Source of the DNA: Pseudoalteromonas sp. A25
GTDB taxonomy: Bacteria > Pseudomonadota > Gammaproteobacteria > Enterobacterales > Alteromonadaceae
Length of the DNA: 64,000 nucleotides
Direction: 5' to 3'
Assembly: GCF_009176705.1 (NCBI RefSeq)
Contig: NZ_AP021847.1
Location: 548,501 to 612,500, forward strand
Positions 37,457-47,070 of the stretch are shown here, one piece after another. A program made the position numbers and the translations under genes. The notes under the pieces were generated by a model, which was not told the DNA's origin, ran no database searches, and saw nothing but the letters and a program-made list of their open reading frames with translations. Each line of letters begins with the position of its first letter. The stretch's first letter is position 1.

Positions 37457-38086
37457 GTGACACGAACAATTATAGCTATTGCTGGAGCTTCTGCTTCTGG
37501 CAAATCTCTTTTTACACAAACAATATACAACGAATTGGTAAACGAGCTTGAATCAGGCGCGATTGCCATTATTGAAGAAGACGCTTATTACAAAGATCAA
37601 TCGCATTTGCCGTTCGAGCATAGAACTCAAACTAACTATGACCATCCGGATGCGTTTGAACACGACTTGCTGCGCACACATTTAGAGCAGCTAAGACAAG
37701 GTAATGCAGTTGAAGTACCTACTTATGATTATGCCCAGCATACTCGTAGTAACGTGACTCGCACGGTAACACCCGCTAAGATATTAATCATAGAGGGTAT
37801 CTTGTTGCTAAGCGATCCCGCATTAAGTGAAGAATTTGATATCAAGGTGTTTATAGATACACCGTTAGATATTTGTTTACTGCGTCGTATGCAACGAGAT
37901 ATTGAGCAGCGAGGTAGAAGCTTACCGTCGGTGGTGGAACAATACCAAGCAACGGTAAGACCAATGTTTTATCAGTTTATTGAGCCTTCAAAGCACAATG
38001 CCGACTTGGTCGTCACCCGTGGCGGTATGAATCGCGTTGCGATTGATATAATTAAAAGTAAAATAAAATACTTACTGCAAGAATAA
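37457..38086 (+). CDS. udk: Uridine kinase
   Basis: 209 residues from GTG 37457. The P-loop is GASASGKS (about 9-16), followed by EEDAYYKDQSHLPFE, NYDHPDAFEHDLL, the lid region RRMQRDIEQRGRS and VRPMFYQFIEPSKHNADLVV, close to E. coli Udk throughout. It phosphorylates uridine and cytidine. It is 17 nt upstream of nupC, so uptake and phosphorylation are co-expressed. The ribosome site is weak, so translation may be modest. Confidence 0.93.
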   Translation: MTRTIIAIAGASASGKSLFTQTIYNELVNELESGAIAIIEEDAYYKDQSHLPFEHRTQTNYDHPDAFEHDLLRTHLEQLRQGNAVEVPTYDYAQHTRSNVTRTVTPAKILIIEGILLLSDPALSEEFDIKVFIDTPLDICLLRRMQRDIEQRGRSLPSVVEQYQATVRPMFYQFIEPSKHNADLVVTRGGMNRVAIDIIKSKIKYLLQE

Positions 38087-38103
38087 AACGGGAACTTTAG
38101 GGC

Positions 38104-39327
38104 ATGACAACAATAATGAGCTTAGTGGGCATGTTAATGCTGCTGAGCGTTGCGTATGGGTTTTCAACAAACCGAAGCGCTATAAACAAACGTACGGTTG
38201 GTGTTGCATTAGCAATGCAGGTATCAATTGGTGGCTTTGTACTGTTTGTTGAGGCAGGAAAAAACGCTTTAGCAAGTATGTCGAGTGCAGTTTCAGCTGT
38301 GATTGGTTATGCCAATGACGGAATAGGGTTTTTATTTGGGCCACTGGCAGATAAAAGTTCATTAGGCTTTATCTTTGCCGTTCAAGTGTTACCCGTGATC
38401 GTGTTTTTCTCTGCTTTAGTAGCTGTTTTGTACTACTTAGGCATCATGGAATGGATCATTAAAATTTTGGGTGGCGGTTTACAAAAGTTGCTAAAAACTT
38501 CAAAGCCGGAGTCTTTGTCTGCGACTGCAAATATTTTCGTGGGACAAACTGAAGCCCCGTTGATTGTAAAACCGTTTATACCAACAATGACTAAATCTGA
38601 ATTATTCGCCGTTATGGTGGGTGGTTTAGCTACGGTTGCCGGCTCTGTTATGGCTGGATATGTTGCGATTGGGGTTGAGCTTAAATACCTTATTGCAGCG
38701 AGCTTTATGGCAGCACCGGGTGGTTTCTTGATGGCAAAAATGATTGTGCCAGAAACAGAACAACCAAAACAAAACTTAGCGGATGTTAATGCTGAGGAAG
38801 ACAAACCAGTTAATGTTATTGACGCAGCCGCTGCAGGCGCATCAAGCGGTATGCATTTAGCCCTTAACGTCGGTGCAATGCTACTGGCATTTGTAGCATT
38901 AATTGCTTTGTTGAATGGCATGTTAGGTGGCATAGGTGGCTGGTTTGACTACCCAACTCTAACATTACAAGAAATTTTAGGTTACGTATTTGCCCCAGTA
39001 GCATGGTTAATTGGTGTACCTTGGGATGAAGCCGTAACAGCCGGTAGCTTTATCGGACAAAAGCTAGTAGTTAACGAGTTTGTTGCCTACTTAGACTTTA
39101 TGAATTATCGCGATGGGTTAAGTGAGCATACACAAGCGATTGTCACATTCGCGTTATGTGGCTTTGCTAACCTGTCATCGATAGCAATTTTACTAGGCGG
39201 ACTAGGTGGTATGGCACCAAGTCGTAGAAAGGATATCGCACGCTTAGGGCTCAGAGCGGTTTTAGCAGGGTCAATGGCTAACCTCATGAGCGCAGCAATT
39301 GCAGGGTTTTTCCTCTCGCTAGCTTAG
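38104..39327 (+). CDS. nupC: Concentrative nucleoside transporter (CNT/NupC family)
   Basis: 407 residues with multiple membrane helices. Family signatures are [27 protein letters not shown], the [15 protein letters not shown] stretch, [19 protein letters not shown] and [13 protein letters not shown], plus [20 protein letters not shown] near the end. It imports nucleosides with sodium or protons. It is second in the udk-nupC operon, divergent from deoBD, so uptake feeds both salvage routes. Two hairpins follow. Confidence 0.93.
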   Translation: MTTIMSLVGMLMLLSVAYGFSTNRSAINKRTVGVALAMQVSIGGFVLFVEAGKNALASMSSAVSAVIGYANDGIGFLFGPLADKSSLGFIFAVQVLPVIVFFSALVAVLYYLGIMEWIIKILGGGLQKLLKTSKPESLSATANIFVGQTEAPLIVKPFIPTMTKSELFAVMVGGLATVAGSVMAGYVAIGVELKYLIAASFMAAPGGFLMAKMIVPETEQPKQNLADVNAEEDKPVNVIDAAAAGASSGMHLALNVGAMLLAFVALIALLNGMLGGIGGWFDYPTLTLQEILGYVFAPVAWLIGVPWDEAVTAGSFIGQKLVVNEFVAYLDFMNYRDGLSEHTQAIVTFALCGFANLSSIAILLGGLGGMAPSRRKDIARLGLRAVLAGSMANLMSAAIAGFFLSLA

Positions 39328-39371
39328 AAACTTAACGAGATATGCCGCATTTGCAAAACAATTGGTTGAAT

Positions 39372-39438
39372 GCCTTAAGGGGTTAAGGCTTTCATACTAA
39401 CTTGAACGATACTTCACCAAAGGGCCGCAAGGCCCTTT
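39372..39438 (+). terminator. Two hairpins after nupC
   Basis: GCCTTAA-GGGG-TTAAGGC (39372-39389) is followed by TTT. AAAGGGCC-GCAA-GGCCCTTT (39419-39438) is followed by a T-run. The second lies only 8 nt before the end of the convergent STAND gene and probably serves both directions. Confidence 0.75.
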
Positions 39439-39445
39439 TATCGTT

Positions 39446-42058
39446 TTAAGCCGACTCTAATTCAGCCTCATTCTCATATGTTCTTTCCAAGCGCTCAATT
39501 GCTTGCAGTGCATATTGCTTATCTTCTTCAGGCAATGAATCTATTAGCTCAGCAAACTCATCAAACGTCCAATGGGTTGGTTGCTTGCCAAGCCCCTGAA
39601 CTATCTTTTCGTAGCGTAGTTGGTTATCTTGAGTTCTATTCGCAAGCCAAGCTAAAAAGGCAACCACGCTGCCATCAACACAATCTGACGCATAATCGAC
39701 TAAGTATTCATCAGCAAACTTAATGGCCTGTGAATATTGCTGAGCAACCACTGACCAGCCAATTCGCACGGCTCGCGCATCTCGCATATTCGCTTGAATT
39801 TTTGGGCAAACGTCATCACAAAACATCTCGATAACTTTATTATATGCGCGCGGGTCTCTATCTCGTTTCGCAATAGCATTGGCTTGACCTAAAGCCGCCA
39901 TTGCAGTTTGGTGTCGCACTTCATCGCACACGTCATTACCAAACGTCTCGATGACCTTATTATAGGCTAGGGGGTCACTATCTCGTTTCGCAAAGCCATT
40001 GGCTTGATTAAAAGCCGCCATTGCAGCTTGGTGTCGCACTTTATCGCACACATCATTACCAAACATCTCGATAACTTTATTATATGCATCAGGGTCACTA
40101 TCTCGTTTCGAAAAACCATTGGCTTGATTAAAAGCCGCCATAGCTGCACGTAATCTTATCTCGTCACAAGCGTCTGCACAGAACCTGTCGATAACCTCAT
40201 TATATGCTTCTGGACATCTGTCTCGCTCCGCCATTATTTGTGCTTTCACAAACATTGCTTTGACTGCAACAAGCTTAAGTTCAATATTGCTACTATCTAT
40301 ATAGCGAACTACTACAAACTGGAGTAACTCATCTCGCTTAATTCTGTTTGCATATTGAAATAGGTTTTCTGCAACTCTCACTCTTAAATTATCACTGAGA
40401 CTGTCATCTGCAGGAAACTCATCAAGTAATTTAGTGCAGTCATTGTTTATGCTATACAACTCTGGGAAATGCTTCCCCCTCAACCCTAACGGGGCACAAG
40501 GTTGTTGATGCTGTGTAAGTGCATAAAAACTGCAAAGCCTGTTGTAGGCTTGTTCATTACCCATGCTCATTCTGCCAACTAAGGAATACATGTCTGCTGG
40601 ATGCTCATCAGTTAGCTTAATAAATGCTTGTAGCTCTTCATTAAACGTTGACAGCAGCTCATCAACTTGGAAACGACTTAAACTCCTGAGTTCAGTAATG
40701 ATGCGTAGCTTCTCACCCAAACCCAGTGACAGCGAGTAAATACACTTATCGACCATTTCCAAAGCCGTGTCACGCTCTTTGTATGTAAATGCAATTTGCT
40801 GTGCGCAGGCCGCTAACGTGGGCACAATATGCTGCGCTTGTGTGTCCATAATGATTTTTTTGAGCGCCCTGCTTATGGCTGTGGCTAAGTTGCCGCTAGC
40901 ATTCAGTGGCTTAGCATATTCACCCAATCTTTCAATTGCTTCTAATCGCAATGCAATATCGGGCTCAGTAACCAGAAAATATACTAGTGGGATATCACAC
41001 AATAAATCATGACCTAAGTGCCATTGCATCGCTTTACCACTGCCCGTTGTTGACACCCACCCTTGACGCTGCAACATATCAGAGGCTTTTCGTAATGGTT
41101 TCGAAAGCCCCTCTCGCACCGCCTTATCCATTGGATATAGGCACAGTAAAAAGGTGAAGTCTTCTTCCGTTAGGTTGCTATCAATATGACGGCGTAGTCT
41201 TTTTACCAGCCAATATCCATCATCATTGTCGCTTTTACTATCTGTCATGCCATGATTACTAAAATCGTAGCTCACCAAAGTGGCGATCAATGGCACCGCT
41301 GAGTTAATGGCTTGAGAGCGCAGCGGCTCCGGTACCTTAGCATTGGATAGTATCTCTTCACATACATGCTTTCGCCAAGGCAATAAAAGTTGCTCATTAA
41401 GTGATACTTCTTGACAGGTTCTTGAGTTTAAATATTCAGGCCCTTGCATAGCTGCTGAGCCATTGCTTAGCGTTCTTGTGGTTGTGACTAAAACGGCATA
41501 GCCTTCACTTTGGCTGATGATAGCTTGATGAACACCATCATATAGAGCGCCCATTTGCTCTATATAATCAATAATAAGCAAGGTTCTACACCTGTTCAGC
41601 CTTGCATCTTCAATAATAGATTTTACATCTTCTAAACTCGCATGTTTTTGTACCAACACACCTCGAAATCCGGATGCGCGATACAACTCAAGCGCAAGGC
41701 GTGTTTTACCTAGGCCACCATCCCCAGTAATAACCAAAGGTCGAGTGTGATCTTCAAGATAAGACAATAATTTGAATATACCCAACTCTTTTGGCGCAGC
41801 GACATAAGCTTGAATATCTGCGCACAATCGCGCCCTTAACCCTTCTTTACCCGCTAACCATTCAGGGTCATCAAAGCCTATTGGCAGCGACTGCTTACTT
41901 CCAAAGCTCAGCTTGCTAAGTACATACTTTCTGGGTAACTGGAAGGCGAACAATATGCCTAAAACAGCCATTATGAATCCTAGTACCGCAGACCAATTCT
42001 CAACCACAAAGAATGCGATCACATCAACAGTGTCACTTACAACTAAAAGCCAATTCAT
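39446..42058 (-). CDS. Membrane-anchored STAND-type P-loop ATPase with C-terminal TPR-like repeats
   Basis: 870 residues from ATG 42058 (AAGGA 7 nt upstream). Two hydrophobic helices (about 10-40) come first. The NTPase domain follows, with Walker A GDGGLGKT (112-119), Walker B LLIIDY (160-165, Asp164) and a sensor-like VTTTR (191-195). A long helical region ends in a tandem array of 40-residue units at about 617-757 (pattern AYNKVIEMFGNDVCD-R-AMAAF-QAN-KRDSDP). This order (effector or anchor, NTPase, repeat sensor) is that of STAND proteins, including the antiphage Avs group. No nuclease or protease effector is seen; membrane damage could be the output. A defence role is inference. It stands alone, with no other defence gene beside it. 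Confidence 0.72.
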   Translation of the reverse strand: MNWLLVVSDTVDVIAFFVVENWSAVLGFIMAVLGILFAFQLPRKYVLSKLSFGSKQSLPIGFDDPEWLAGKEGLRARLCADIQAYVAAPKELGIFKLLSYLEDHTRPLVITGDGGLGKTRLALELYRASGFRGVLVQKHASLEDVKSIIEDARLNRCRTLLIIDYIEQMGALYDGVHQAIISQSEGYAVLVTTTRTLSNGSAAMQGPEYLNSRTCQEVSLNEQLLLPWRKHVCEEILSNAKVPEPLRSQAINSAVPLIATLVSYDFSNHGMTDSKSDNDDGYWLVKRLRRHIDSNLTEEDFTFLLCLYPMDKAVREGLSKPLRKASDMLQRQGWVSTTGSGKAMQWHLGHDLLCDIPLVYFLVTEPDIALRLEAIERLGEYAKPLNASGNLATAISRALKKIIMDTQAQHIVPTLAACAQQIAFTYKERDTALEMVDKCIYSLSLGLGEKLRIITELRSLSRFQVDELLSTFNEELQAFIKLTDEHPADMYSLVGRMSMGNEQAYNRLCSFYALTQHQQPCAPLGLRGKHFPELYSINNDCTKLLDEFPADDSLSDNLRVRVAENLFQYANRIKRDELLQFVVVRYIDSSNIELKLVAVKAMFVKAQIMAERDRCPEAYNEVIDRFCADACDEIRLRAAMAAFNQANGFSKRDSDPDAYNKVIEMFGNDVCDKVRHQAAMAAFNQANGFAKRDSDPLAYNKVIETFGNDVCDEVRHQTAMAALGQANAIAKRDRDPRAYNKVIEMFCDDVCPKIQANMRDARAVRIGWSVVAQQYSQAIKFADEYLVDYASDCVDGSVVAFLAWLANRTQDNQLRYEKIVQGLGKQPTHWTFDEFAELIDSLPEEDKQYALQAIERLERTYENEAELESA
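39827..40190. repeat. Three near-identical 120-bp tandem repeats inside the STAND gene
   Basis: Blocks of exactly 120 bp (40 codons) recur, recognisable by TCTCGATAACTTTATTATA, TATCTCGTTTCG and AAAGCCGCCATTGCAG at matching offsets, with a more diverged fourth unit to the right and a partial one to the left. DNA identity is higher than expected for long-separated repeats, suggesting recent expansion or gene conversion. The unit is a TPR-like helical hairpin with a shifting set of surface residues. Confidence 0.88.
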
Positions 42059-42272
42059 AAATAGTCCTTGCTGTTAAGCATTGAATTTAGAGAGTATTTT
42101 AAAAACTACTCGTTTACTCTTTGAATATCAATGCTATATGACTGGGACAGCCAATTATTCTAAGCGGTTATTCACCTTGGAGTACTTAGGATATAAAAAC
42201 AAAATAAATTTAGATAGATGTGATAAAAGATATTAACATCAGCGCATTACGATAGAACCTGAATTCAAGACA

Positions 42273-42755
42273 ATGAAAACATACTATTTAGAGATGCAGA
42301 GCAAGAACAACTTTATACCCTCTGCACTTTCAAACAATTTATCAATTATTGAAGTTGAAGCGTTACAACCTGAGTTTAATCAGTTTTTGTATTCATTTGT
42401 GGGCAAGCCTTGGGATTGGACCGACAAACTAACTTGGCCTGTTGAGCAATGGCAATCTCACTTAACTGATAACCATATTCGTACTTGGGTGGCGTATGTA
42501 AAAGGTGCGATTGCAGGATACTATGAGTTAAGTCAGCAATCTGAGGGCAACGTTGAAATTGCGTATTTTGGCTTAACTGCGCAATTTATCGGTCATGGCT
42601 ATGGTAAAGCATTGCTAAGCCACGCGATTGAATCAGCATGGGCAATAGACTCAACAAAGCGTCTTTGGGTTCATACGTGTGATCTTGACCATCCGAGTGC
42701 TTTACAAAATTATCAAAGTCGAGGTTTTGAAATATACAATATCGTGTCAGAGTAA
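42273..42755 (+). CDS. GNAT N-acetyltransferase
   Basis: 160 residues. The C-terminal half is a GNAT fold with VEIAYFGLTAQFIGHGYGKALLSHAIESAW, where Q-F-I-G-H-G-Y-G is the acetyl-CoA Q/R-x-x-G-x-G loop, and HPSALQNYQSRGFEIY at the end. The N-terminal 60 residues lack known motifs. Cytoplasmic. Its substrate is unknown. It faces away from the STAND gene, so a functional link is not implied. Confidence 0.82.
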   Translation: MKTYYLEMQSKNNFIPSALSNNLSIIEVEALQPEFNQFLYSFVGKPWDWTDKLTWPVEQWQSHLTDNHIRTWVAYVKGAIAGYYELSQQSEGNVEIAYFGLTAQFIGHGYGKALLSHAIESAWAIDSTKRLWVHTCDLDHPSALQNYQSRGFEIYNIVSE

Positions 42756-43013
42756 GCTGGATATGAACACCCCGATAAAAATCAGATTTGACAGCTAGGT
42801 ATTGGTATACAAAGCTTAAAGTATTGTTGAAATATAAATAATCAATCGAAAAGTTCGTAGAACCGCGCCTAAGAGTCTTGTGTTCGGTTTAGTATTCTAA
42901 CAACAATATGCCCGTTCTACGGCTTGCTTTTAAACTCACGGTTACCGTATACAGACTCCTATGCGACTGAGCCTCACAAATAGCTCAGCGGCATAATATA
43001 GCTAGGAGCTGTT

Positions 43014-43604
43014 ATGCAAGACGCCCTATTCTCTTTGCTTTTTATGACCTTACTATTATTTGGCAGCCCGGGTCCGGCTCCAATTTCGTTACTCGCCTCT
43101 GGGGCAAACTTTGGCTACAGGCGTAATTTGCCCTTTTTAACTGGCATATTGGTAGGCTTAGGGTTAGCAATGGTGTTAGTGAATTTAGGTTTATCTACGC
43201 TACTTGAGACTTCGCCAAAATTTGCCTCAGGACTGTCTCTTTTATGTGTAGGTTACTTGGTGTACTTAGCTTATAAACTGTATATTCAAGATCCACGCAA
43301 ACAGAGTAATGAGCAGCTTCCAGGGTTTAAGCAAGGCATAATTTTAAACATTATTAATCCAAAAGCCTATGCTTCCCTCATCACCTTGTTCTCACAATTT
43401 AGTATCGGCAACGTGCAACAAATTGAGGCGCTAATGCTGACGGGGTTGGTTTGTATTTGCTTTGTGGCTGTTATCGATGCTGTATGGTTATTGATTGGTG
43501 CAAAATTAGGAAGAGTAGTTAAGAGCCGTCGTCATATCAAACGGCTCAATAGCATATGCTCTTTGGCTATATTGTTGGTAGCTTCGGTATTGATCAGTTA
43601 TTAA
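43014..43604 (+). CDS. LysE-family translocator
   Basis: 196 residues, six membrane helices. FGSPGPAPISLLASGANFGYRRN is the LysE/RhtB opening (PGP with Ala instead of the usual Asp/Asn), and GIILNIINPKAYASLITLF is the second conserved element with Asn-Pro-Lys. AGGAG is 6 nt before ATG 43014. Likely exports an amino acid or related metabolite. Its 3' end overlaps the convergent RNA methyltransferase gene by 11 nt. Confidence 0.87.
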   Translation: MQDALFSLLFMTLLLFGSPGPAPISLLASGANFGYRRNLPFLTGILVGLGLAMVLVNLGLSTLLETSPKFASGLSLLCVGYLVYLAYKLYIQDPRKQSNEQLPGFKQGIILNIINPKAYASLITLFSQFSIGNVQQIEALMLTGLVCICFVAVIDAVWLLIGAKLGRVVKSRRHIKRLNSICSLAILLVASVLISY

Positions 43605-44793
43605 CTCGCTCCAACGCAGCGCCATAAAAGCCATCAAAATCAGTGTTTATACCGGGTAATAATGTTAACTCTTCAGCAAGCTTAAACTCTGGGTTGTTTG
43701 CTAAAAACGCCTGAACTTGCAGCTGGTTTTCACTTGGCAAAATAGAGCAAGTGGCATAAACCAAACGGCCGCCAGGTTTACACATTTGACTATAGCGCTG
43801 CAGTATTTCCCCTTGCAGCGTTATTAAGTTTTCTATGTTGTCGTTTGCCAACTGCCATTTGGCGTCTGGATTACGACGTAACACCCCAGTGCCAGAGCAC
43901 GGCACATCTAACAAAACGCGGTCAAATTTGTCTTTTAAGCGTTTCACCGTTTTGCTGTTTTTGATAAGTCGAGTTTCAAGCATATGAATGCCAGCCCGCT
44001 TTGCACGCTTTTTTAATACTTCTAATTTATGTTGATGGATATCCATGGCAAGCACATAGCCTTTATTTTGCATCAGCGAAGCTATATGCAAACTTTTACC
44101 ACCTGCCCCCGCACACGCATCAACCACTCTCAAACCTGGCTTTACATTTAGTAATGGCGCAATCTGCTGAGAACCAGCATCTTGCATTTCAAACCAACCT
44201 TGAGTAAACGCCTTAGATTTAAACAAAGGACCATATTGAGTCACTTCGAGCGTATCGCTATTTGCTAAGGGCTCACACGCAATACGTTCTTGCAATAATT
44301 CGGCAACTAGAGTTGGGGCATTGGTTTTAAGCGTGTTTGTTCTCAAATATGTTTTAGCTGGTACATTCAACCCCTGAGCAATGCAGTCCCACTGCTCACC
44401 GAGCTCATTAAGCGCACGCTGCCAAAGCCAGTCAGGGTAGCTATTGAGCTGTGCAGGTGTCGCGCTATTCAAATTGCTATTTAGCTGGTCAATATCTACC
44501 CCTGCAAACTCGCTCCATTCTGGCAGCGTTTGCGCGTTGAGTAATTGGTATGCGCCCCAGATAAGCCACATTGATGGGCGAGTGTCTTCGTCGCAGCCTA
44601 GCGCAACAACCAGTTTGCGCCACCAGCGTATAATGTTGTAGGTGTCTGTTACAAATATTTGTCTTTTAGTTTGGTCCCAGTATGGTTGCTCACTCAGTAC
44701 ACGTTCGATCACCTTATCTGCATATTGCTCAGTGAATATTATTTGCTCTAGGGCAAGAATTTGCGTTTCAACACATTGACGTTCTGCGTACAA
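43594..44793 (-). CDS. RsmB/NOP-family rRNA m5C methyltransferase
   Basis: About 399 residues. The only plausible starts are TTG codons: TTG 44793 has ACGAGG 6 nt upstream, while TTG 44799 touches that site. The SAM-dependent domain has VVDACAGAGGKSLHIAS (motif I), AMDIHQHKL, LLDVPCSGTGVLRRNPD (motif IV with the first Cys) and LVYATCSILPSENQ (motif VI with the catalytic Cys). The N-terminal part lacks a clear NusB domain, so it is a RsmB relative rather than RsmB itself. It methylates a cytosine in rRNA or tRNA. The TTG start suggests low expression. Confidence 0.87.
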   Translation of the reverse strand: MYAERQCVETQILALEQIIFTEQYADKVIERVLSEQPYWDQTKRQIFVTDTYNIIRWWRKLVVALGCDEDTRPSMWLIWGAYQLLNAQTLPEWSEFAGVDIDQLNSNLNSATPAQLNSYPDWLWQRALNELGEQWDCIAQGLNVPAKTYLRTNTLKTNAPTLVAELLQERIACEPLANSDTLEVTQYGPLFKSKAFTQGWFEMQDAGSQQIAPLLNVKPGLRVVDACAGAGGKSLHIASLMQNKGYVLAMDIHQHKLEVLKKRAKRAGIHMLETRLIKNSKTVKRLKDKFDRVLLDVPCSGTGVLRRNPDAKWQLANDNIENLITLQGEILQRYSQMCKPGGRLVYATCSILPSENQLQVQAFLANNPEFKLAEELTLLPGINTDFDGFYGAALERVNN

Positions 44794-44951
44794 AGACAAC
44801 CTCGTTTATTCAATAGACCAGCGCAAATTGTAACTTTTTTTCTCGTTAACGGCGAATAAAACTCATCACATATTCTTAATTTGGTGAGGTTTGAAGCATA
44901 CAGTCACCTAAAAACAACGCCTCTTTTATGATGATTATCACAATTGTTTAC

Positions 44952-44986
44952 ATATCTGATATTGTCTCAGATACAATATCAGATAT
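44952..44986. promoter_or_regulatory. 35-bp palindrome overlapping a plus-strand promoter
   Basis: ATATCTGATATTGT (44952-44965) and ACAATATCAGATAT (44973-44986) are perfect 14-bp inverted repeats around a 7-nt centre. A sigma70-like promoter is embedded: TTGTCT (44962-44967), 16 bp, TATCAT (44984-44989). A bound dimer or tetramer would block it. It lies in the 550-bp gap between the RNA methyltransferase and chitinase genes. Confidence 0.65.
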
Positions 44987-44995
44987 CATAAACGC

Positions 44996-45157
44996 AAGAC
45001 CAATACTTACGTGCTTAAGTCCAAAGGGGTTGCTCGCTTTGCCACGAGTGATATTAATTCGGTGCACTATAGAGCATGTAAGACATGGGTGATTGATGTT
45101 GAACTAGCCTACTCTAGCTTTAACTGCAAAGCCGATAGTGCCCGCTATCGGCTTTTT
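44996..45157 (+). ncRNA. Candidate small RNA of about 160 nt
   Basis: The stretch runs from the predicted start site about 7 nt past the TATCAT -10 element to a strong terminator. It lies between two genes transcribed on the minus strand (starts at 44793; stop at 45348), so it is not a leader of either. It contains an open frame of 53 codons from GTG 45011, without a good ribosome site and running through the terminator hairpin, so an RNA product is favoured over a protein. No similarity to a known small RNA is recognised. Confidence 0.45.
45128..45157 (+). terminator. Rho-independent terminator of the candidate small RNA
   Basis: AAAGCCGATAG / CTATCGGCTTT forms an 11-bp perfect stem with a 6-nt loop followed by T5. 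No upstream protein gene on this strand explains it. The 190 bases after it, up to the chitinase stop codon, show nothing further. Confidence 0.8.
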
Positions 45158-45347
45158 ACTCTTCACCGTTAAGCAATAAGCTTCGGTTAAAGCGAGGGTT
45201 TTAAAGTAGCCAATACTTTAAACTATCAAATATTGACTATTCATAATATTGTATTGTTCAACATCAAAGCGCTCTCACTTATTAGTGCAAATTATTACAT
45301 GCGAAAGCGGCATGAGATTGCGCAAACTCATTTAACCAGCACAGCGG

Positions 45348-46790
45348 TTATTTAGCATCGCGAATAAACTTCCAAGGCTGTGAAGAATCTGGTGTATTAC
45401 CTTTAGTCCACCATTTCGCTTCATATATCTTATTTTTATAGCTAACTTGATCGCCTTTTAAATACACTTTATTCGCATCCCACGCTGCAACACCACCTAC
45501 TGGAGGCTCGTCATCTGGTGGCGTTAACTCATCAACCACTCTTACTTGCGGCCAACTTGCATGAGACTGATAAAAGTTCGTTACACATTTTTCATAGTCC
45601 CCTGGTACCAATGCTGAATAAGCCGTTTGATAACCCACCAACTTACATTCAAACGAAAACCCCCCTGGTCTATCTGCGTGATAGGCCCAATCACCTTCCC
45701 AATTGGTATAAAGTACATCAGTTGCACCATTAAGGTTTAAACTTCCGTACGGTGTTTGTTGCCAGCAAGTGTTTTCTTCATCGGTTTCAATTGGAATATT
45801 GTAATAGTGTGCTAAGCCTTCCCAATAGCGAATACGATTAACTGGCTGACCTTTAGTTTTGTTTTGTTCGCCACACTCTATTCCACCATTGATAACATTG
45901 ATAGTGGTGCCAAAGCCGTAGCCAATACCTGCATCTTGCTCGCGTTGAGAAGGCTGCCAAGTGCGGTCAATCACATGTAGCATGGCTGGTTTTGGCGCTT
46001 GAGGGGTTAAAAAGAACCAAATTGCCGAAGCAAGATTCAACCAAGAATCTGCAACTAGCCCTGGGTTATTAAGCAGCACAGTGGCATCACCATCAAACAT
46101 CACTTCTGAAAATGCACCATAGTTAAAATGATACGATAACTGTTTAGCGCCACGACCAAAGTACCCCTGCCCATCAGCGCAAGGCCAACGTCGGTTTTGC
46201 CAGTCGTTCTGGCCACACCCTGTTGTGTATCCAGGCTGTCCCTCAGACCACCCCATTTCACGTACATGAACCAGCGCTTGCTGCCACTCCTCTAGCCTTT
46301 GTGGGTTATCAGAGACATTATCTTTGGCAATGTGTCCGCCTGTTTCTTGGGCAAAATGGGCAAAAGCGGTAACAATTGATTTTTTACAAATCGCATCCGC
46401 ATTGCGACCATCTGTATAATCCCCACAAAATGCAGGAAACTTACCTATTGCTCTTAAAAAACGAGTATAGGTATATTCAGGCGCAGCCATCTTGGTCAAA
46501 AAGTCCCACTGCGCTTGCGGAAAAACACGCTCTACACGCTTTACATTACTTGGGTTATCGCTGCGACCTGGCAAAATTGCTTCAACAACGGTGTTACTTC
46601 TTGTCTCTAGCGCTTTTGCCCATGTAGCGTACATTGGATCACTCGTTTTTGCTGCTACCGTGTCTTGTAATTCTTCTTTTGATATAAGGTAGCCACCCGG
46701 ATTTTGTGGATCTGGCTCAATTGTCATTGCACTAACTGATGAAATAGCAGCTAAATTAAGCGCTACCACCATAGGAGTTAACTTAAACAT
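45348..46790 (-). CDS. Secreted GH19 chitinase with C-terminal chitin-binding domain
   Basis: 480 residues with a signal peptide (1-21). The GH19 core is shown by FAHFAQETGGH (first catalytic Glu region), GYFGRGAKQLSYHFNYGAFSE (the classic Y-x-GRG-QLS-x-NYG motif) and GTTINVINGGIECG. A C-terminal CBM5/12-type domain (about 435-480, AWDANKVYLKGDQVSYKNKI... with AKWWTKG) binds chitin. It hydrolyses chitin with inversion outside the cell. It has a good AAGGAAG ribosome site and is a single gene. This fits use of crustacean or fungal chitin. Confidence 0.93.
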   Translation of the reverse strand: MFKLTPMVVALNLAAISSVSAMTIEPDPQNPGGYLISKEELQDTVAAKTSDPMYATWAKALETRSNTVVEAILPGRSDNPSNVKRVERVFPQAQWDFLTKMAAPEYTYTRFLRAIGKFPAFCGDYTDGRNADAICKKSIVTAFAHFAQETGGHIAKDNVSDNPQRLEEWQQALVHVREMGWSEGQPGYTTGCGQNDWQNRRWPCADGQGYFGRGAKQLSYHFNYGAFSEVMFDGDATVLLNNPGLVADSWLNLASAIWFFLTPQAPKPAMLHVIDRTWQPSQREQDAGIGYGFGTTINVINGGIECGEQNKTKGQPVNRIRYWEGLAHYYNIPIETDEENTCWQQTPYGSLNLNGATDVLYTNWEGDWAYHADRPGGFSFECKLVGYQTAYSALVPGDYEKCVTNFYQSHASWPQVRVVDELTPPDDEPPVGGVAAWDANKVYLKGDQVSYKNKIYEAKWWTKGNTPDSSQPWKFIRDAK

Positions 46791-47070
46791 GTTGTTCTTC
46801 CTTCTTTATATGTTGTATCGAGTGGTAAACAAAAACTTTACACACTGATCAACAGTATTAACCAAATGACATCGCTGTCAACGATTTTGTGTGAAGGAAT
46901 GTAATAATAAACCTGACCAATTATCACCCACCCGTAGTTGTTACAGCGCATAATCGTCTAATTTAAATACAAAAAAGTAAGTAAAATGACTATGTACCTG
47001 CACTTTCATGAAGATTTATAATTAAATTCACAGTATGGTAAGAATATAAAACATCAAACAGGCAAAGAGT

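Noticed and set aside
39827..40190. Regularly spaced repeats, CRISPR-like on first sight
   Set aside because: The 120-bp period is a whole number of codons, lies inside a long open frame and encodes helical repeats; there are no unique spacers between short repeats.
42851..42920. Loose inverted repeat GTAGAAC / GTTCTAC before the second LysE gene
   Set aside because: Short arms with a long loop; expected by chance in AT-rich gaps.
45011..45172. 53-codon GTG frame within the candidate small RNA
   Set aside because: No ribosome site, and the frame runs through the terminator hairpin. Kept only as an alternative in the small RNA finding.
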